Source: Pelatocladus maniniholoensis HA4357-MV3
Lineage (GTDB): Bacteria; Cyanobacteriota; Cyanobacteriia; Cyanobacteriales; Nostocaceae
Direction of reading: 5' to 3'
DNA: 64,000 bases
Assembly (NCBI GenBank): GCA_019359115.1
Contig: JAHHHW010000107.1
Coordinates: 62,001-126,000, forward strand
Shown: positions 44,588 through 53,906 of the stretch, in pieces
Position numbering within the stretch: position 1 is the stretch's first letter
Layout of the letters: every line of letters starts with the position of its first letter
The notes under the pieces: model-generated
Told to the model about the DNA's origin: nothing
The model's input: only the letters and a program-made list of their open reading frames with translations
Databases searched by the model: none
Made by a program: the position numbers and the translations under genes

Positions 44588-46360
44588 ATGAAAGCAGAGC
44601 TTCTCAAAAGACTGTTTAGGGCGATCGCAAGTTCAGACCAGGAGGCGATTGATAAACTCACGTACTTAGTTATTGAGGAAGAACGCAATAGGGGACATAC
44701 GTTATTAGCTGATCAGTTAGAGAACATTACTAAAAAGAGCCAGAAAGAGAAGTCTACCGAGTTTAGCAAACAAGCTTCATCAATACCAGAAAATTTACAG
44801 GCTTTAACTGAATTACCAACCAGTAAGCGATTTAATCTTCCTCTGGTAAGTATCATACCAAGGGAGAAATTGCGACATCACATGGTGTTGCCGGAAAATG
44901 TTGAGAAACGTTTCTGTCGAATTGAGCGTGAGTATGCAGCAAGAGATAGGCTGGCTCATCATGGACTGCGTTACAGACAAAAAATACTGTTGTATGGCCC
45001 TCCTGGATGTGGAAAAACGCTAGGAGCAGAGCGTTTAGCTTGGAATACTGGTTTACCACTTTTGAAAGTTCGGTTTGATGCAATGGTATCGTCTTTTTTA
45101 GGCGAAACTGCGAGCAACTTGAGACTTGTATTTGAGGATGCTTCAAAAAATCCATGTTTATTGTTTCTTGATGAGTGTGACTCAATTGCTAAATCAAGAG
45201 AAGACAATCAAGAAGTAGGAGAAATTAAGCGAGTAGTCAACACATTTTTACAAATTTTGGATGAATATCAACCGTCTTCTGGGCTTTTGGTAGCAGCAAC
45301 GAATTTGAATAAATCTCTAGATACTGCCCTTTGGAGAAGATTTGATGACTTGATCGCAGTACCTAAACCCGGAGAACAAGAGCTAGAATTTATACTAAAG
45401 GAAACACTATCTGCAATTGAAATAGGATCTATAAACTGGTCCAGAATCATTGAGCAGATGAAAGATTTTTCTGCGGCTCAAGCTGTGAGGGTTGCACAAG
45501 ATGCAGCTAAAAGAGCAATCCTTGAGCGAGAGGAGCTAGTGATTCAAGAACACTTAGAAGAAGCGATCGCAGAAATCAAAGTACCAAAAGTAAGCCATAT
45601 TGCTGCGCGTCTAGCTGCTGAGTTACCTAATGAAAGTTGCCTTCTTTACCGTGCATTAATAGTACAATCAGCAAGATGGCCAGAATGGGCAATGGCGGAT
45701 GAAGCGAATAAATTGCACGTTCTTCGTCAAATTGGTTACGGACTTCCCAATCTTGATCGTGCTTTGGGTAATTCTCCCAATAGAGTCACTTTGATGACAA
45801 CAAGAGAGCGCCGTATTGTCGCTAAACAAGCTCATGTTTACCAAGTAAAACTTCCAGAAAAATTACGTTCTCAAGGTGAATCGTTAGAGATTCTCCTTGA
45901 AGTTACTTTGTCATACAAAGCACAACCACGTCGAACCCGCAGAAATCGCAGAAAATATCTTTCAACTTGGCTAGATTGGGAATGTAGTAAGAAAGGCGAA
46001 GATCCAGAGAGATTCCTAGAAAGAATTTTGAAAGAGTATGATGCTCCAGACGATGCTGAAAAGGGAGAGGGTATTTTTAAATGGATGCTAGGAAAACAAA
46101 ATAATCACGGAATAATTAAAGATGTATCCAGAAGTGCAGGAACCCTTCAGAAGGATTGGACAGTTGTAAATTCATTTGAACTCACAGAAGCATTTTCTAT
46201 TGCAGTTGTTGGACATGAAGGTTGGAACAATGACCCAGAAGCTAGTGTTCCATACTCTCTAGTTGTGAGCTTTGAAGCCATACAAGTTGATATTCCAATT
46301 TATACGTCAATTGTCGAGGCTCAAGTTGAAACAGAGATTCAGGCAGAGATACAAATTTAA
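44588..46360 (+). CDS. AAA ATPase fused to the C-terminal part of an S8 (subtilase) protease, IetA-IetS-like
   Basis: A 590-residue chimera. Residues 1-330 form an IetA-type AAA ATPase: a helical N-terminus, Walker A GPPGCGKT (about 137-144), Walker B LLFLDECDS (about 192) and ATNLNKSLDTALWRRFDD with sensor 1 and arginine finger. From about 332 the sequence PKVSHIAARLAAELPNES, LIVQSARWPEW and QIGYGLPNLDRALGNSPNRVT is the segment that follows the catalytic Ser in defence-type subtilases, then their C-terminal beta domain. The protease Asp, His and Ser are missing. The expected second gene is absent. An internal deletion of an ATPase-protease pair is the simplest origin. A HIP1 site lies at 45563-45570, just before the junction. 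Confidence 0.75.
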   Translation: MKAELLKRLFRAIASSDQEAIDKLTYLVIEEERNRGHTLLADQLENITKKSQKEKSTEFSKQASSIPENLQALTELPTSKRFNLPLVSIIPREKLRHHMVLPENVEKRFCRIEREYAARDRLAHHGLRYRQKILLYGPPGCGKTLGAERLAWNTGLPLLKVRFDAMVSSFLGETASNLRLVFEDASKNPCLLFLDECDSIAKSREDNQEVGEIKRVVNTFLQILDEYQPSSGLLVAATNLNKSLDTALWRRFDDLIAVPKPGEQELEFILKETLSAIEIGSINWSRIIEQMKDFSAAQAVRVAQDAAKRAILEREELVIQEHLEEAIAEIKVPKVSHIAARLAAELPNESCLLYRALIVQSARWPEWAMADEANKLHVLRQIGYGLPNLDRALGNSPNRVTLMTTRERRIVAKQAHVYQVKLPEKLRSQGESLEILLEVTLSYKAQPRRTRRNRRKYLSTWLDWECSKKGEDPERFLERILKEYDAPDDAEKGEGIFKWMLGKQNNHGIIKDVSRSAGTLQKDWTVVNSFELTEAFSIAVVGHEGWNNDPEASVPYSLVVSFEAIQVDIPIYTSIVEAQVETEIQAEIQI

Positions 46361-46394
46361 AATACTTTAAATACATTTATCCACGCTGCCATTC

Positions 46395-46988
46395 CTAATT
46401 CCAAAAATCTGCGACATCGTACCCCAATTCCTCTAACATTCGCCGCAACAGAGGTAAACTCAGCCCAATCACATTACTGTGACAGCCTTCTATTTTTTCC
46501 ACAAATAAACCACCACGACCTTCGAGGGCAAAAGCGCCAGCACACTTGAGCGGTTCACCCGTGGCTATGTAGGCGTTAATGGTGCGATCGCTGATCTGTG
46601 CAAAATAAACTCTTGTTACTTGGTAATTGACTAAATTGCGATTATGTGCAGTATCAATCAAAGTATGACCAGTATACAAATCACCAAAACTTCCCTGCAT
46701 CATCCGCCAACGTTGGCGGGCTTCCTCAGCATCTGCTGGTTTCCCGTGAATCTCACCATGAACAGCTAAAACCGAATCACAACCCATGACTAAAGCAGAT
46801 TCAAACTGAGGACTTACAGTTTCCGCTTTTCGTTGAGACAGAATTTTTACTAACTGCGCCGGATCGCTAATTTTTACTTGCGACTCATCAAAATCACTAG
46901 GACAAACTATCGGTTCAATACCAACAGTTTGTAACAAACGGCGTCGCGCCGCAGAAGCAGATGCAAGTACAAAGGTTGGAATACCCAT
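46395..46988 (-). CDS. maf: Maf-family nucleoside triphosphate pyrophosphatase
   Basis: A 197-residue Maf/YhdE-like protein. [18 protein letters not shown] is the nucleotide-binding start, [17 protein letters not shown] holds the catalytic Asp (about 70), and [31 protein letters not shown] is the family's C-terminal motif. It hydrolyses non-canonical NTPs to monophosphates. The length is standard. Upstream lies a block of GGGGATT repeats. Confidence 0.94.
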   Translation of the reverse strand: MGIPTFVLASASAARRRLLQTVGIEPIVCPSDFDESQVKISDPAQLVKILSQRKAETVSPQFESALVMGCDSVLAVHGEIHGKPADAEEARQRWRMMQGSFGDLYTGHTLIDTAHNRNLVNYQVTRVYFAQISDRTINAYIATGEPLKCAGAFALEGRGGLFVEKIEGCHSNVIGLSLPLLRRMLEELGYDVADFWN

Positions 46989-46993
46989 AGTTT

Positions 46994-47101
46994 AGGATTG
47001 GGGATTGGGGATTGGGGAAGGTAGGGGTCCCCTGGAGGGGATAAGGGGTAATGGGGATTGGGGATTGGGAATTGGGGACAAGGAGGACAAGGAAGATCGG
47101 G
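46994..47101. repeat. GGGGATT heptamer run and dispersed GGATAAGGGGTAAT repeat
   Basis: Several GGGGATT units flank AAGGTAGGGGTCCCC and GGGGATAAGGGGTAATGGGG. The same composite occurs at 57327-57385 (interrupted there by a MITE) and at 60186-60275. This copy serves as the uninterrupted reference site. Confidence 0.8.
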
Positions 47102-47136
47102 AGAATAACTAATGTCAATTGTCAATTATCAATTGA

Positions 47137-47679
47137 CTAATATACAGAAAAAGAATCTATTGATTCTTCTATGGCTCCTTTGACTTTGCGCCAGCGTTTT
47201 TCTGGTACTGAGGCATTTAATGTAAAAAGCTTACCTCGGCCGATGGCAATACTGGCGAGATTATGTCGTTGTTGTTTATTGGGGAGCGTAATTAAATATT
47301 CTAATTTGTAGTATGTTTTCCCATTAGATTCAACTTGCTCTGCGTTGACTAATTCGGCTGTACGTCCTGAACCATCAGGAGCAAGAGCATTTTTGGCTAG
47401 CTTATATCCTATTTCACCTGGTGTTCCTAATTCTGGTAAGCTTTTACCTTCTGGTACTGGACTGATAACTACAGAAACATTTTCACTAAATTCTATCAAA
47501 TCGTGGAAGACCACATCCGGCCCGTCATTAACTCTAACTTGTACCCAGCCGTTAGGATATAAAAATTGATAGCCATCACTAGTGTCTACAAAACTCCTGA
47601 GTGCGGCAAACGCTGTACCGTAGTTAGTAAGGCTAAAGCTCAACACTAGTAACAAAATTACTGCAATTCGTTTCCACAT
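47137..47679 (-). CDS. PsbP family protein (CyanoP)
   Basis: A 180-residue PsbP-like photosystem II protein. The ATG at 47679 is chosen because AGAGGA lies 9 bases before it. The signal peptide VILLLVLSFSLTNYGTAFA lacks the lipobox Cys seen in the Synechocystis homologue. The mature part SFVDTSDGYQFLYPNGWVQV is the PsbP hallmark, followed by the VSVVISPVPEGKSLPELG region. It binds the lumenal side of photosystem II and helps assembly. It is divergent from the next gene. Confidence 0.9.
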   Translation of the reverse strand: MWKRIAVILLLVLSFSLTNYGTAFAALRSFVDTSDGYQFLYPNGWVQVRVNDGPDVVFHDLIEFSENVSVVISPVPEGKSLPELGTPGEIGYKLAKNALAPDGSGRTAELVNAEQVESNGKTYYKLEYLITLPNKQQRHNLASIAIGRGKLFTLNASVPEKRWRKVKGAIEESIDSFSVY

Positions 47680-47749
47680 TTGTTTCAATTCCTCTGGGCT
47701 GGAAGCAATACAAGGCAAGTGTGATTTGTCGTTTTTCATTCTCCCACGG

Positions 47750-48373
47750 ATGCTAACAACTTACGAAATGCGCTGGTTTTACCCTGGCACCATACCAGAA
47801 AATATTCAATTTTGGTTTGAGCAACATTGTCTAGTTCAATCTTCACAACCAGAAGCACCACGAGAAGATTTATATCTGTACTCTCCTGAGTGTGAATTTT
47901 TGGGTATCAAATTACGGCAAGAGCAACTAGAAGTCAAATGGCGCAAAGCTGAATTAGGCGTCATGAGTTTCAGTGAATTTGCGGAGGGAAAAGTCGAAAA
48001 GTGGAGTAAGTGGGAATGTCATGACTCGACAGGGGAAAGTTTTCAAGCACAGCAGATTATAAGTCATCCTGTGTGGGTGAGTGTGCAAAAACTTCGCTAT
48101 TCCCAACTTTACGAAGTTTTAGATGATTTTTCACTAGAAGCTGTTTCAGAAAATGAAACCGTTGATAATGCCTGTAAAGTAGAATTGACTTATTTGACGC
48201 TCAAAGAAAATACTTGGTGGAGTCTTGCATTTGAAGCTTCTGGTGATGATGAGCGTTTATTGGAGAATCTTCAAGTCACAGCCAACCGTATATTCGGTAG
48301 TTACTTAGAACAAAAGCTACTAGCTGTTGATTCTTATGCTTACCCAACTTGGTTAGCGATCGCCATTAATTAG
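47750..48373 (+). CDS. Conserved cyanobacterial protein, possibly CYTH-like
   Basis: About 207 residues starting MLTTYEMRWFYPG. Repeated charged beta motifs, REDLYLYSPECEFLGIKLRQ and EQLEVKWRKAELG, resemble the tunnel fold of CYTH/triphosphate-binding proteins, but the full EXEXK signature is not evident. No signal peptide. It shares a short divergent promoter region with the PsbP-like gene. Function unknown. Confidence 0.6.
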   Translation: MLTTYEMRWFYPGTIPENIQFWFEQHCLVQSSQPEAPREDLYLYSPECEFLGIKLRQEQLEVKWRKAELGVMSFSEFAEGKVEKWSKWECHDSTGESFQAQQIISHPVWVSVQKLRYSQLYEVLDDFSLEAVSENETVDNACKVELTYLTLKENTWWSLAFEASGDDERLLENLQVTANRIFGSYLEQKLLAVDSYAYPTWLAIAIN

Positions 48374-49609
48374 TCGCCAGTATTTATATGACAAATAAAT
48401 TAACATATAGTTTGATGTAATATTTTTGACGCTATTGATATAATGCAAATAATTTTAAGTTGTATCTACAACGTATCTGGCTTTTTCTCAAAAATCTATC
48501 TTTAGCAAGAGGTAATATTTTTTGAGATAACATATATAGAGAAGACATATCTAAAACTTAATTAAAATTTCATTAAATATATAAAAAAGTTAAATTAATC
48601 TTTTTATTTCAGAGCTATCAAATAAATTATGTTATAGATAGTTAAAGTTAGTAATTTTAAATTATAAAGTTACAAACCCAGTTCAATTTGTCTGTGGTTA
48701 ACCTACGTCCATCATGATTAGAGCAGCGCACTACAAAAATTGGCTGCAAGAAAGCCGTTATATGAATCGAGGAAGTGCTTATGTGTTTGCACTTCGATTC
48801 AATGTGATGGCTGAAGTTGGTGATTTTCCACCCTAGTGTTATCCCAGCATAGAAGAAAATTTTTGAAAAACTAAATTAATGGCTACATTTGGTTGATGTA
48901 AAAATGCAAAGTTTACTACTCAACAGAGAAGTTTCAACAAATGTAGTTTTCTCAAAAGAACACTTGTCTAACTAATTTATTGAGGAGATTATAACTATAT
49001 TAGCAGAAGATAGCAGTAGGCTATACTTTATATTCATTCTGCTATGTAAATCTCTAGTCTTACTAAAAAACCAAGCATTAGTCTGTTTCAACCATAAATT
49101 TTGACATTTGATTCGTTTGATGGTTGAACGAGAGAAACTATGTTATTGGTTGAGCAACATTACTTAGACAATACTCTTTTGATTCTAAATACCTGCATTA
49201 AACTGAAAAAATTCCTTGTCATAAAACACAAGAAATATCAAGTTTGCTCTGTCTACTATTTTGTATTTACAAAGATTTGAGCATTACCGAGTATTAATTA
49301 GACAAATTATTATTGTCTCAAAGCAAGCTTGAACTTGATTTTAAATTTTTAAATGTTGTTAAAACAAGCGAATTTTGGTGGAAATAATTTTTTGCATCTA
49401 GATAACACTAGCTAAAAGTAATTTCTCGCCTTGCATTTTTTACATTATTTATTTGGGGCAAAAATCTACCAAAAGTATCAATTTTTTCTGTAAATTACCA
49501 AACAAATTTCAATGTATGAGAGATTCTTACCGAAATAACAAAAGCTATAGTTGTGCATATAGACAACAAAACAATTCATGAATTAGATCAAGAATATGGA
49601 GAAAAAACT
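48374..49609. other. Long AT-rich gene-poor region
   Basis: About 1.2 kb of low-GC DNA without a standard gene. One better-than-background short frame (48714-48836) is listed separately; a 46-codon frame at 49140-49280 is low complexity. The promoter of the acyltransferase should lie near the right end. Confidence 0.5.
48714..48836 (+). CDS. Possible 40-residue small protein or gene fragment
   Basis: The frame reads MIRAAHYKNWLQESRYMNRG then SAYVFALRFNVMAEVG and ends in DFPP. Its codons are richer in GC and more gene-like than the AT-rich surroundings. There is no strong ribosome site and no known family. It could equally be a decayed gene piece. Confidence 0.25.
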   Translation: MIRAAHYKNWLQESRYMNRGSAYVFALRFNVMAEVGDFPP

Positions 49610-50311
49610 ATGAATCAAAATTCTTTATCCAAAGTGCAACGCCTGAAAGAAGTTTTACTAACTAATTTGCTAGGAGAATTACCAACAATCGCTTTTGGTC
49701 CTAGTTTAAGAAAGCTACTTTATCGTTTTATTTTTACCAAAATAGATAACTCAGTTTATATTCAAAATGGTGTTGAATTTATAGGTAGTAACCAAATTGA
49801 AATTGGCAGTGACGTACATATTTTTAAAGGCGTGCGTATAGATGCGAAAGGAGAAAATAACAGAGTAACCTTAGAAAAAGGCGTCGCACTTGAAAAAGAT
49901 GTAACTATTGGTGCTTTAGACAACACCTGTGTACAAATTGGCGAAGGAACATTTATTGGTCCTGGTGCATGTATTGCTGGACCAGGAGATATTACTATCG
50001 GTAAACGCTGTTTAATTGCTGCTCACACAGGAATATTTTCTAATAATCATAATTTTGCAGATCCGACAAAATATATCGTAGACCAAGGTATTACCCGCCA
50101 GGGAATAGTTATAGAAGATGACTGCTGGATAGGGCATAATGTAACAATCCTGGATGGAGTTACTATTGGTGAAGGTAGTGTTATTGGAGCAGGAGCAGTT
50201 GTTAGTAAAGATATTCCTCCCTACTCTATAGCTGTGGGAGTACCTGCAAAAGTCATCAAAAAACGCGATGCAAAGGAACTGGTATTTAACTATCAAAGTA
50301 GTAATGAGTGA
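49610..50311 (+). CDS. Left-handed beta-helix (hexapeptide) acyltransferase
   Basis: About 233 residues from the ATG at 49610, which has GGAG 9 bases upstream; a GTG at 49553 would add 19 residues. The protein consists of hexapeptide repeats (IEIGSDVHIFKGVRI, VQIGEGTFIGPGACIAG, VTIGEGSVIGAGAVVSKDIP) and ends YSIAVGVPAKVIKKRD, as in WbbJ/MaaA-type O-acetyltransferases. The catalytic His is probably in SNNHNF. Acetylation of a surface sugar or small sugar is likely. Confidence 0.88.
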   Translation: MNQNSLSKVQRLKEVLLTNLLGELPTIAFGPSLRKLLYRFIFTKIDNSVYIQNGVEFIGSNQIEIGSDVHIFKGVRIDAKGENNRVTLEKGVALEKDVTIGALDNTCVQIGEGTFIGPGACIAGPGDITIGKRCLIAAHTGIFSNNHNFADPTKYIVDQGITRQGIVIEDDCWIGHNVTILDGVTIGEGSVIGAGAVVSKDIPPYSIAVGVPAKVIKKRDAKELVFNYQSSNE

Positions 50312-50391
50312 ATCAAGAAGCCCCATTCGTTTATACGGTGAGGTAATTCACTCACATTTTTAAACTTCCTAAATCATTCGTGAGAAACAAG

Positions 50392-50421
50392 ATCCCCGAC
50401 TTCTCAACAGAAGTCGGGGAT
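50392..50421. terminator. Bidirectional hairpin terminator
   Basis: ATCCCCGACTTCT and AGAAGTCGGGGAT form a 13-bp perfect stem with a short loop between the convergent acyltransferase and pilQ genes. Same family as 13458-13487. Confidence 0.75.
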
Positions 50422-50482
50422 ATAAGCTCTGCGATTATCACAATCATATAGGATTGCTATACAAACTATCGACCCGCATCAC

Positions 50483-52969
50483 CTACTGCTTGGGAAGCTG
50501 CAAACCACGACGCTCAAGAATTTGCCGCACCTCTGGGCTAGGAGTATAACTATAGCCATAAGATGATTTCTCAGAATCATCCATAACTTGAGGTGTAAGC
50601 AATACAATTACCTCTTGACGCTGATTTTGTTTATTTGTCCTTCTAAATAACGAACCAATTAGGGGAATATCGCCCAAGATAGGAATTTTGGATACAGTTG
50701 ATCTGTCTGCATCTTGAATAACGCCACTCAGAATTAGTGTTTGACCATCACGCAAGCGAATCACGCCAGAAGTAAGAGAGCGTGTAGAAACCAAAAATAT
50801 TCGTTGGCTATTACCACCTAAATTAATATCTGCTGGAGCTTGAGGAGATGAAACAGTTGGAGACACAGAAAGAGAGACAAAACCATTATCATCAATTCGC
50901 TCAACTTTGACTGCTAGAGTTAAGCCAACGGTTTCTTTCTCTGCTGTCACGGTTTCTGAGGAAGTACCATCACCACGAGTTATTTCCCTTTTGATGTTTC
51001 CAACCACTTCTTGAGTTAATTGAACGTCAGCCGTCTGTCCTTCTTGCACAATTAAGGTTGGATCTGTCAAAATTTTTGCATTGCCACTTTGCACCTGAGC
51101 TTGCAAACTAGCAAGAAAACGTTTGGGGAACTGGTACAAAGAAGGTAGAGCAGATGTTACTGTTCCTGTACTACCTGGAGAGACACTAATTGTCCCGTCA
51201 TCAGCAATAGTTATTACATCATTTGTACCACGATTCACATTTGTGATACCTGGTTGTAATGGATTAGTTGAAGATGGCGGAATTGGTTGATAAGTGACTG
51301 CATCTCTATTAGGTAGTACTGTTGCAGAACCAGGTTGGACAGTCGCTCCACCAATTGTGATCGGATTTGTAGATTGATTAACTATTGTTGTACCTGAACC
51401 TCCGCCTGGAATGACTAACTCATTATTCACATCTAAGAAGGGAGTTCCTCTAACTGGGTTACTAATTACAGGCGTACTAGTCACACTCGTGGCTGCTTCC
51501 GCACTAGTAGCTGGTCTAGAACCACCAAAATTTAACGCTGCTGCGCCACCATCATTGACAAAGAAATTATTGCCAACACCAAAGGAAAAACTTGTGTTAA
51601 CGTCCTTGGTATTCAAAAGGTTAACATCGATTATTTTGACATTGACTGCCACTTGACGACGACGGATATCAAGCGGAAGCATTTGAGCCATTGCAATTTC
51701 AACTAACCTGGGAGTACCAATCAAGGTAACAGTACTTGTTCGCTCATCTCCTAATACTTGTAAACCTCTAAGTATAGGAGTTGAGTCAGTAAATGTAACT
51801 CGTTGAGCAGTGAGATTCGTATCTTCAGCTGATTGTGATTTTGTTCCCTCTCCCTCTCCCTCTGCTTTACCTATAACTTCTGTAGTCACTCTAGTTATCT
51901 TAGGTTCAGCGTTGACAGCACTTTCTGCTCCCAAGTTAACCAAAAACCTTAAGATCTCTTTCACTGTTGCTTGGTTAAGCCTCACGTTACGCATCACCAT
52001 ATCACGGGTGGAATTGGGTAGTTTAGCCCCTACAAAAATCGTGCGTCCACTGCGGTTAGCTTCTAAACCACTCAAGCGTAAGACGTGGTTAAATATATCT
52101 TGCACTGGCTCATTTTCTACATCTAGGGATATTGTTTGATATATTGGCTGTGTGCTGGTAGCACCAGTATTAGTTTGAGATTGAAATACAGAAGATTGCT
52201 TATTGTCTTCTACATCTCCTACATAAGCCAAATTCAAACCAGCAGCACGAGCAAGCAATGACAAAACTTCTCTTACTGGTGCATCTCGCAATACAAGCCG
52301 GGGTACACGTTCTTGAGTGCCTAAGTCAACACTACTCGGAGAAGCATCGATATTGGAAATGGCAATATCTCCCACTGGTGGTGCAACGGCTCTAGGTAAG
52401 AAAGGTGGAGCTTGGGTTTGAGCTTGTCCTGGCCCGGCTGTTTGCGCTGGTGTGCCATCAATACTGACTTGCGGATTAGGGACAACGGGTGGAACTGATG
52501 GACTGGGGTTCGGGGTAGGTGCTTGGGGAGGTATGGGTGCTGATGCTGTGGTTCCTGTACTCGGACTTAAGCCAAGAGTAATGACATTTGTCCCCCGCAC
52601 CAAAGGCTGAGTATTAGGAGCGCTATCAGTACCAATTGCTAATATTCTGATACTATTGGTATCTAACTGAGTCACTTGAATCGAAGCGATTCCCGGAAGG
52701 GGATTATCTTTGCGGAAACTATTGCCTTGAGGTAGACGTAGTTGAGTATTAATAATATCTGCAACTAAAATTTTGCCTCTCTGTGTCGTAAAAATTTGCG
52801 GACGAGAACCAGAGGAAGTTTTTAAAACAACATTGACTCCGCCATTAACTGTTTTTAGCTGCACATCTGTAATTTGCGTAACCTGTGCTTTGACTGGTTG
52901 AGCAGCTAAAAAAACTATTGTAGTTGCACCTAATATTAAATTTAAGCTTTTACCGTGAAGCTGTTTCAC
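50483..52969 (-). CDS. pilQ: Type IV pilus secretin PilQ
   Basis: An 828-residue outer-membrane secretin for type IV pili, also the route for DNA uptake. It begins at GTG with GAGG upstream and a signal peptide (LILGATTIVFLAAQPVKAQ). An AMIN domain (about 30-130), a Pro-rich linker (about 145-200), secretin N domains, and the C-terminal secretin gate with SGVIRLRDGQTLILSGVIQD and VPILGDIPLIGSLF-like motifs follow. A Gly/Ser/Pro-rich insert of about 130 residues (FGGSRPATSAEAATS and on) interrupts the last N domain. It is last in the pilMNOQ cluster. Confidence 0.94.
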   Translation of the reverse strand: MKQLHGKSLNLILGATTIVFLAAQPVKAQVTQITDVQLKTVNGGVNVVLKTSSGSRPQIFTTQRGKILVADIINTQLRLPQGNSFRKDNPLPGIASIQVTQLDTNSIRILAIGTDSAPNTQPLVRGTNVITLGLSPSTGTTASAPIPPQAPTPNPSPSVPPVVPNPQVSIDGTPAQTAGPGQAQTQAPPFLPRAVAPPVGDIAISNIDASPSSVDLGTQERVPRLVLRDAPVREVLSLLARAAGLNLAYVGDVEDNKQSSVFQSQTNTGATSTQPIYQTISLDVENEPVQDIFNHVLRLSGLEANRSGRTIFVGAKLPNSTRDMVMRNVRLNQATVKEILRFLVNLGAESAVNAEPKITRVTTEVIGKAEGEGEGTKSQSAEDTNLTAQRVTFTDSTPILRGLQVLGDERTSTVTLIGTPRLVEIAMAQMLPLDIRRRQVAVNVKIIDVNLLNTKDVNTSFSFGVGNNFFVNDGGAAALNFGGSRPATSAEAATSVTSTPVISNPVRGTPFLDVNNELVIPGGGSGTTIVNQSTNPITIGGATVQPGSATVLPNRDAVTYQPIPPSSTNPLQPGITNVNRGTNDVITIADDGTISVSPGSTGTVTSALPSLYQFPKRFLASLQAQVQSGNAKILTDPTLIVQEGQTADVQLTQEVVGNIKREITRGDGTSSETVTAEKETVGLTLAVKVERIDDNGFVSLSVSPTVSSPQAPADINLGGNSQRIFLVSTRSLTSGVIRLRDGQTLILSGVIQDADRSTVSKIPILGDIPLIGSLFRRTNKQNQRQEVIVLLTPQVMDDSEKSSYGYSYTPSPEVRQILERRGLQLPKQ

Positions 52970-53150
52970 AGTTCATTCCTCACATTTCACCAAATTTATT
53001 GACTATTTTTGCAACCAATTTCTTGGTATTTATACGTAAGTGTGCTGTCAGTTATGTTTATAGTTTGTATATTTCCCAAAAATGCTACCGAAATAACACA
53101 GCGTCATTAAATTAATCTGTCTCCCTTGTCCTCCTTGTCTCCCTTGTCCC

Positions 53151-53906
53151 TCACTTCTTCGGTTCTGCTTTAATAGCTGTGGCTTCTTCTGGACTAAGTG
53201 GTATTAATGCTTGTAACTGAAAAGATGTAGAAATTGGTGCTGCTCCAACTTGCAATAGCCTTTTGCCTGGTTCTGGAGTAGGTTGGGGAGCTAAAGCAGA
53301 TTGATAGTCTTTTACTATTAATAAAGATTGCAAACGCTCAATATTACGGAGTATCGATTGCGTTTGTTCATAAGTTCCAATAATTTCGACATTCACACTT
53401 CTACGCTTGAGTTTGCCATCTACTTGTGTTCCCAATGAGCCATCAGTAATTGGTTCAGCTTTATCTGAAACTGGGACAAATTTCTTCAGTTCGGCTCTGG
53501 TAGCATTGATAGAAATAGTAGAGTTGTTGGCTTCAACTAAACGATTCAAGTCTAGCAGTAATGTGTCTAAGGTTTTCTCATTGGCAAATAAACCTAAAAC
53601 TTGTGTTTGTTGCTGCTTGGCATCTGCTAGATCTTGTTTGACTTGATCTATCTGTTTGATAGTGGCTTTCTTTTGGTCAATTTGTCCTTGTAGATCGCTT
53701 TGTTTATCTTGATTTTGTCCGAAGGTGTCCCAAGCTGGCATCACTAAATTGAACAACATATAAAGTGCGCCAGCAAATCCCAAGACTCCTACCAAGATGC
53801 CTATAATTTTGGGTGTAAAACTAATGCCAAACACAACGGGGTAGGCTGATTTTGCCTCAGTGAATTCCCCGTCTTCCATGAAATTAATATCTTCACTCAG
53901 CGTCAT
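53151..53906 (-). CDS. pilO: Type IV pilus inner-membrane protein PilO
   Basis: A 251-residue PilO. One membrane helix (IIGILVGVLGFAGALYMLFN, about 33-52) is followed by a coiled coil (DLQGQIDQKKATIKQIDQVK) and a ferredoxin-like periplasmic domain. It partners PilN in the alignment complex that links PilM to PilQ. It overlaps pilN by 4 bases (ATGA), so translation is coupled. The C-terminus carries an Ala/Pro stretch. No pilP gene lies between pilO and pilQ, as usual in cyanobacteria. Confidence 0.9.
   Translation of the reverse strand: MTLSEDINFMEDGEFTEAKSAYPVVFGISFTPKIIGILVGVLGFAGALYMLFNLVMPAWDTFGQNQDKQSDLQGQIDQKKATIKQIDQVKQDLADAKQQQTQVLGLFANEKTLDTLLLDLNRLVEANNSTISINATRAELKKFVPVSDKAEPITDGSLGTQVDGKLKRRSVNVEIIGTYEQTQSILRNIERLQSLLIVKDYQSALAPQPTPEPGKRLLQVGAAPISTSFQLQALIPLSPEEATAIKAEPKK

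Noticed and set aside
49140-49280. A 46-residue frame in the AT-rich region
   Set aside because: Low complexity, AT-driven composition and no ribosome site.
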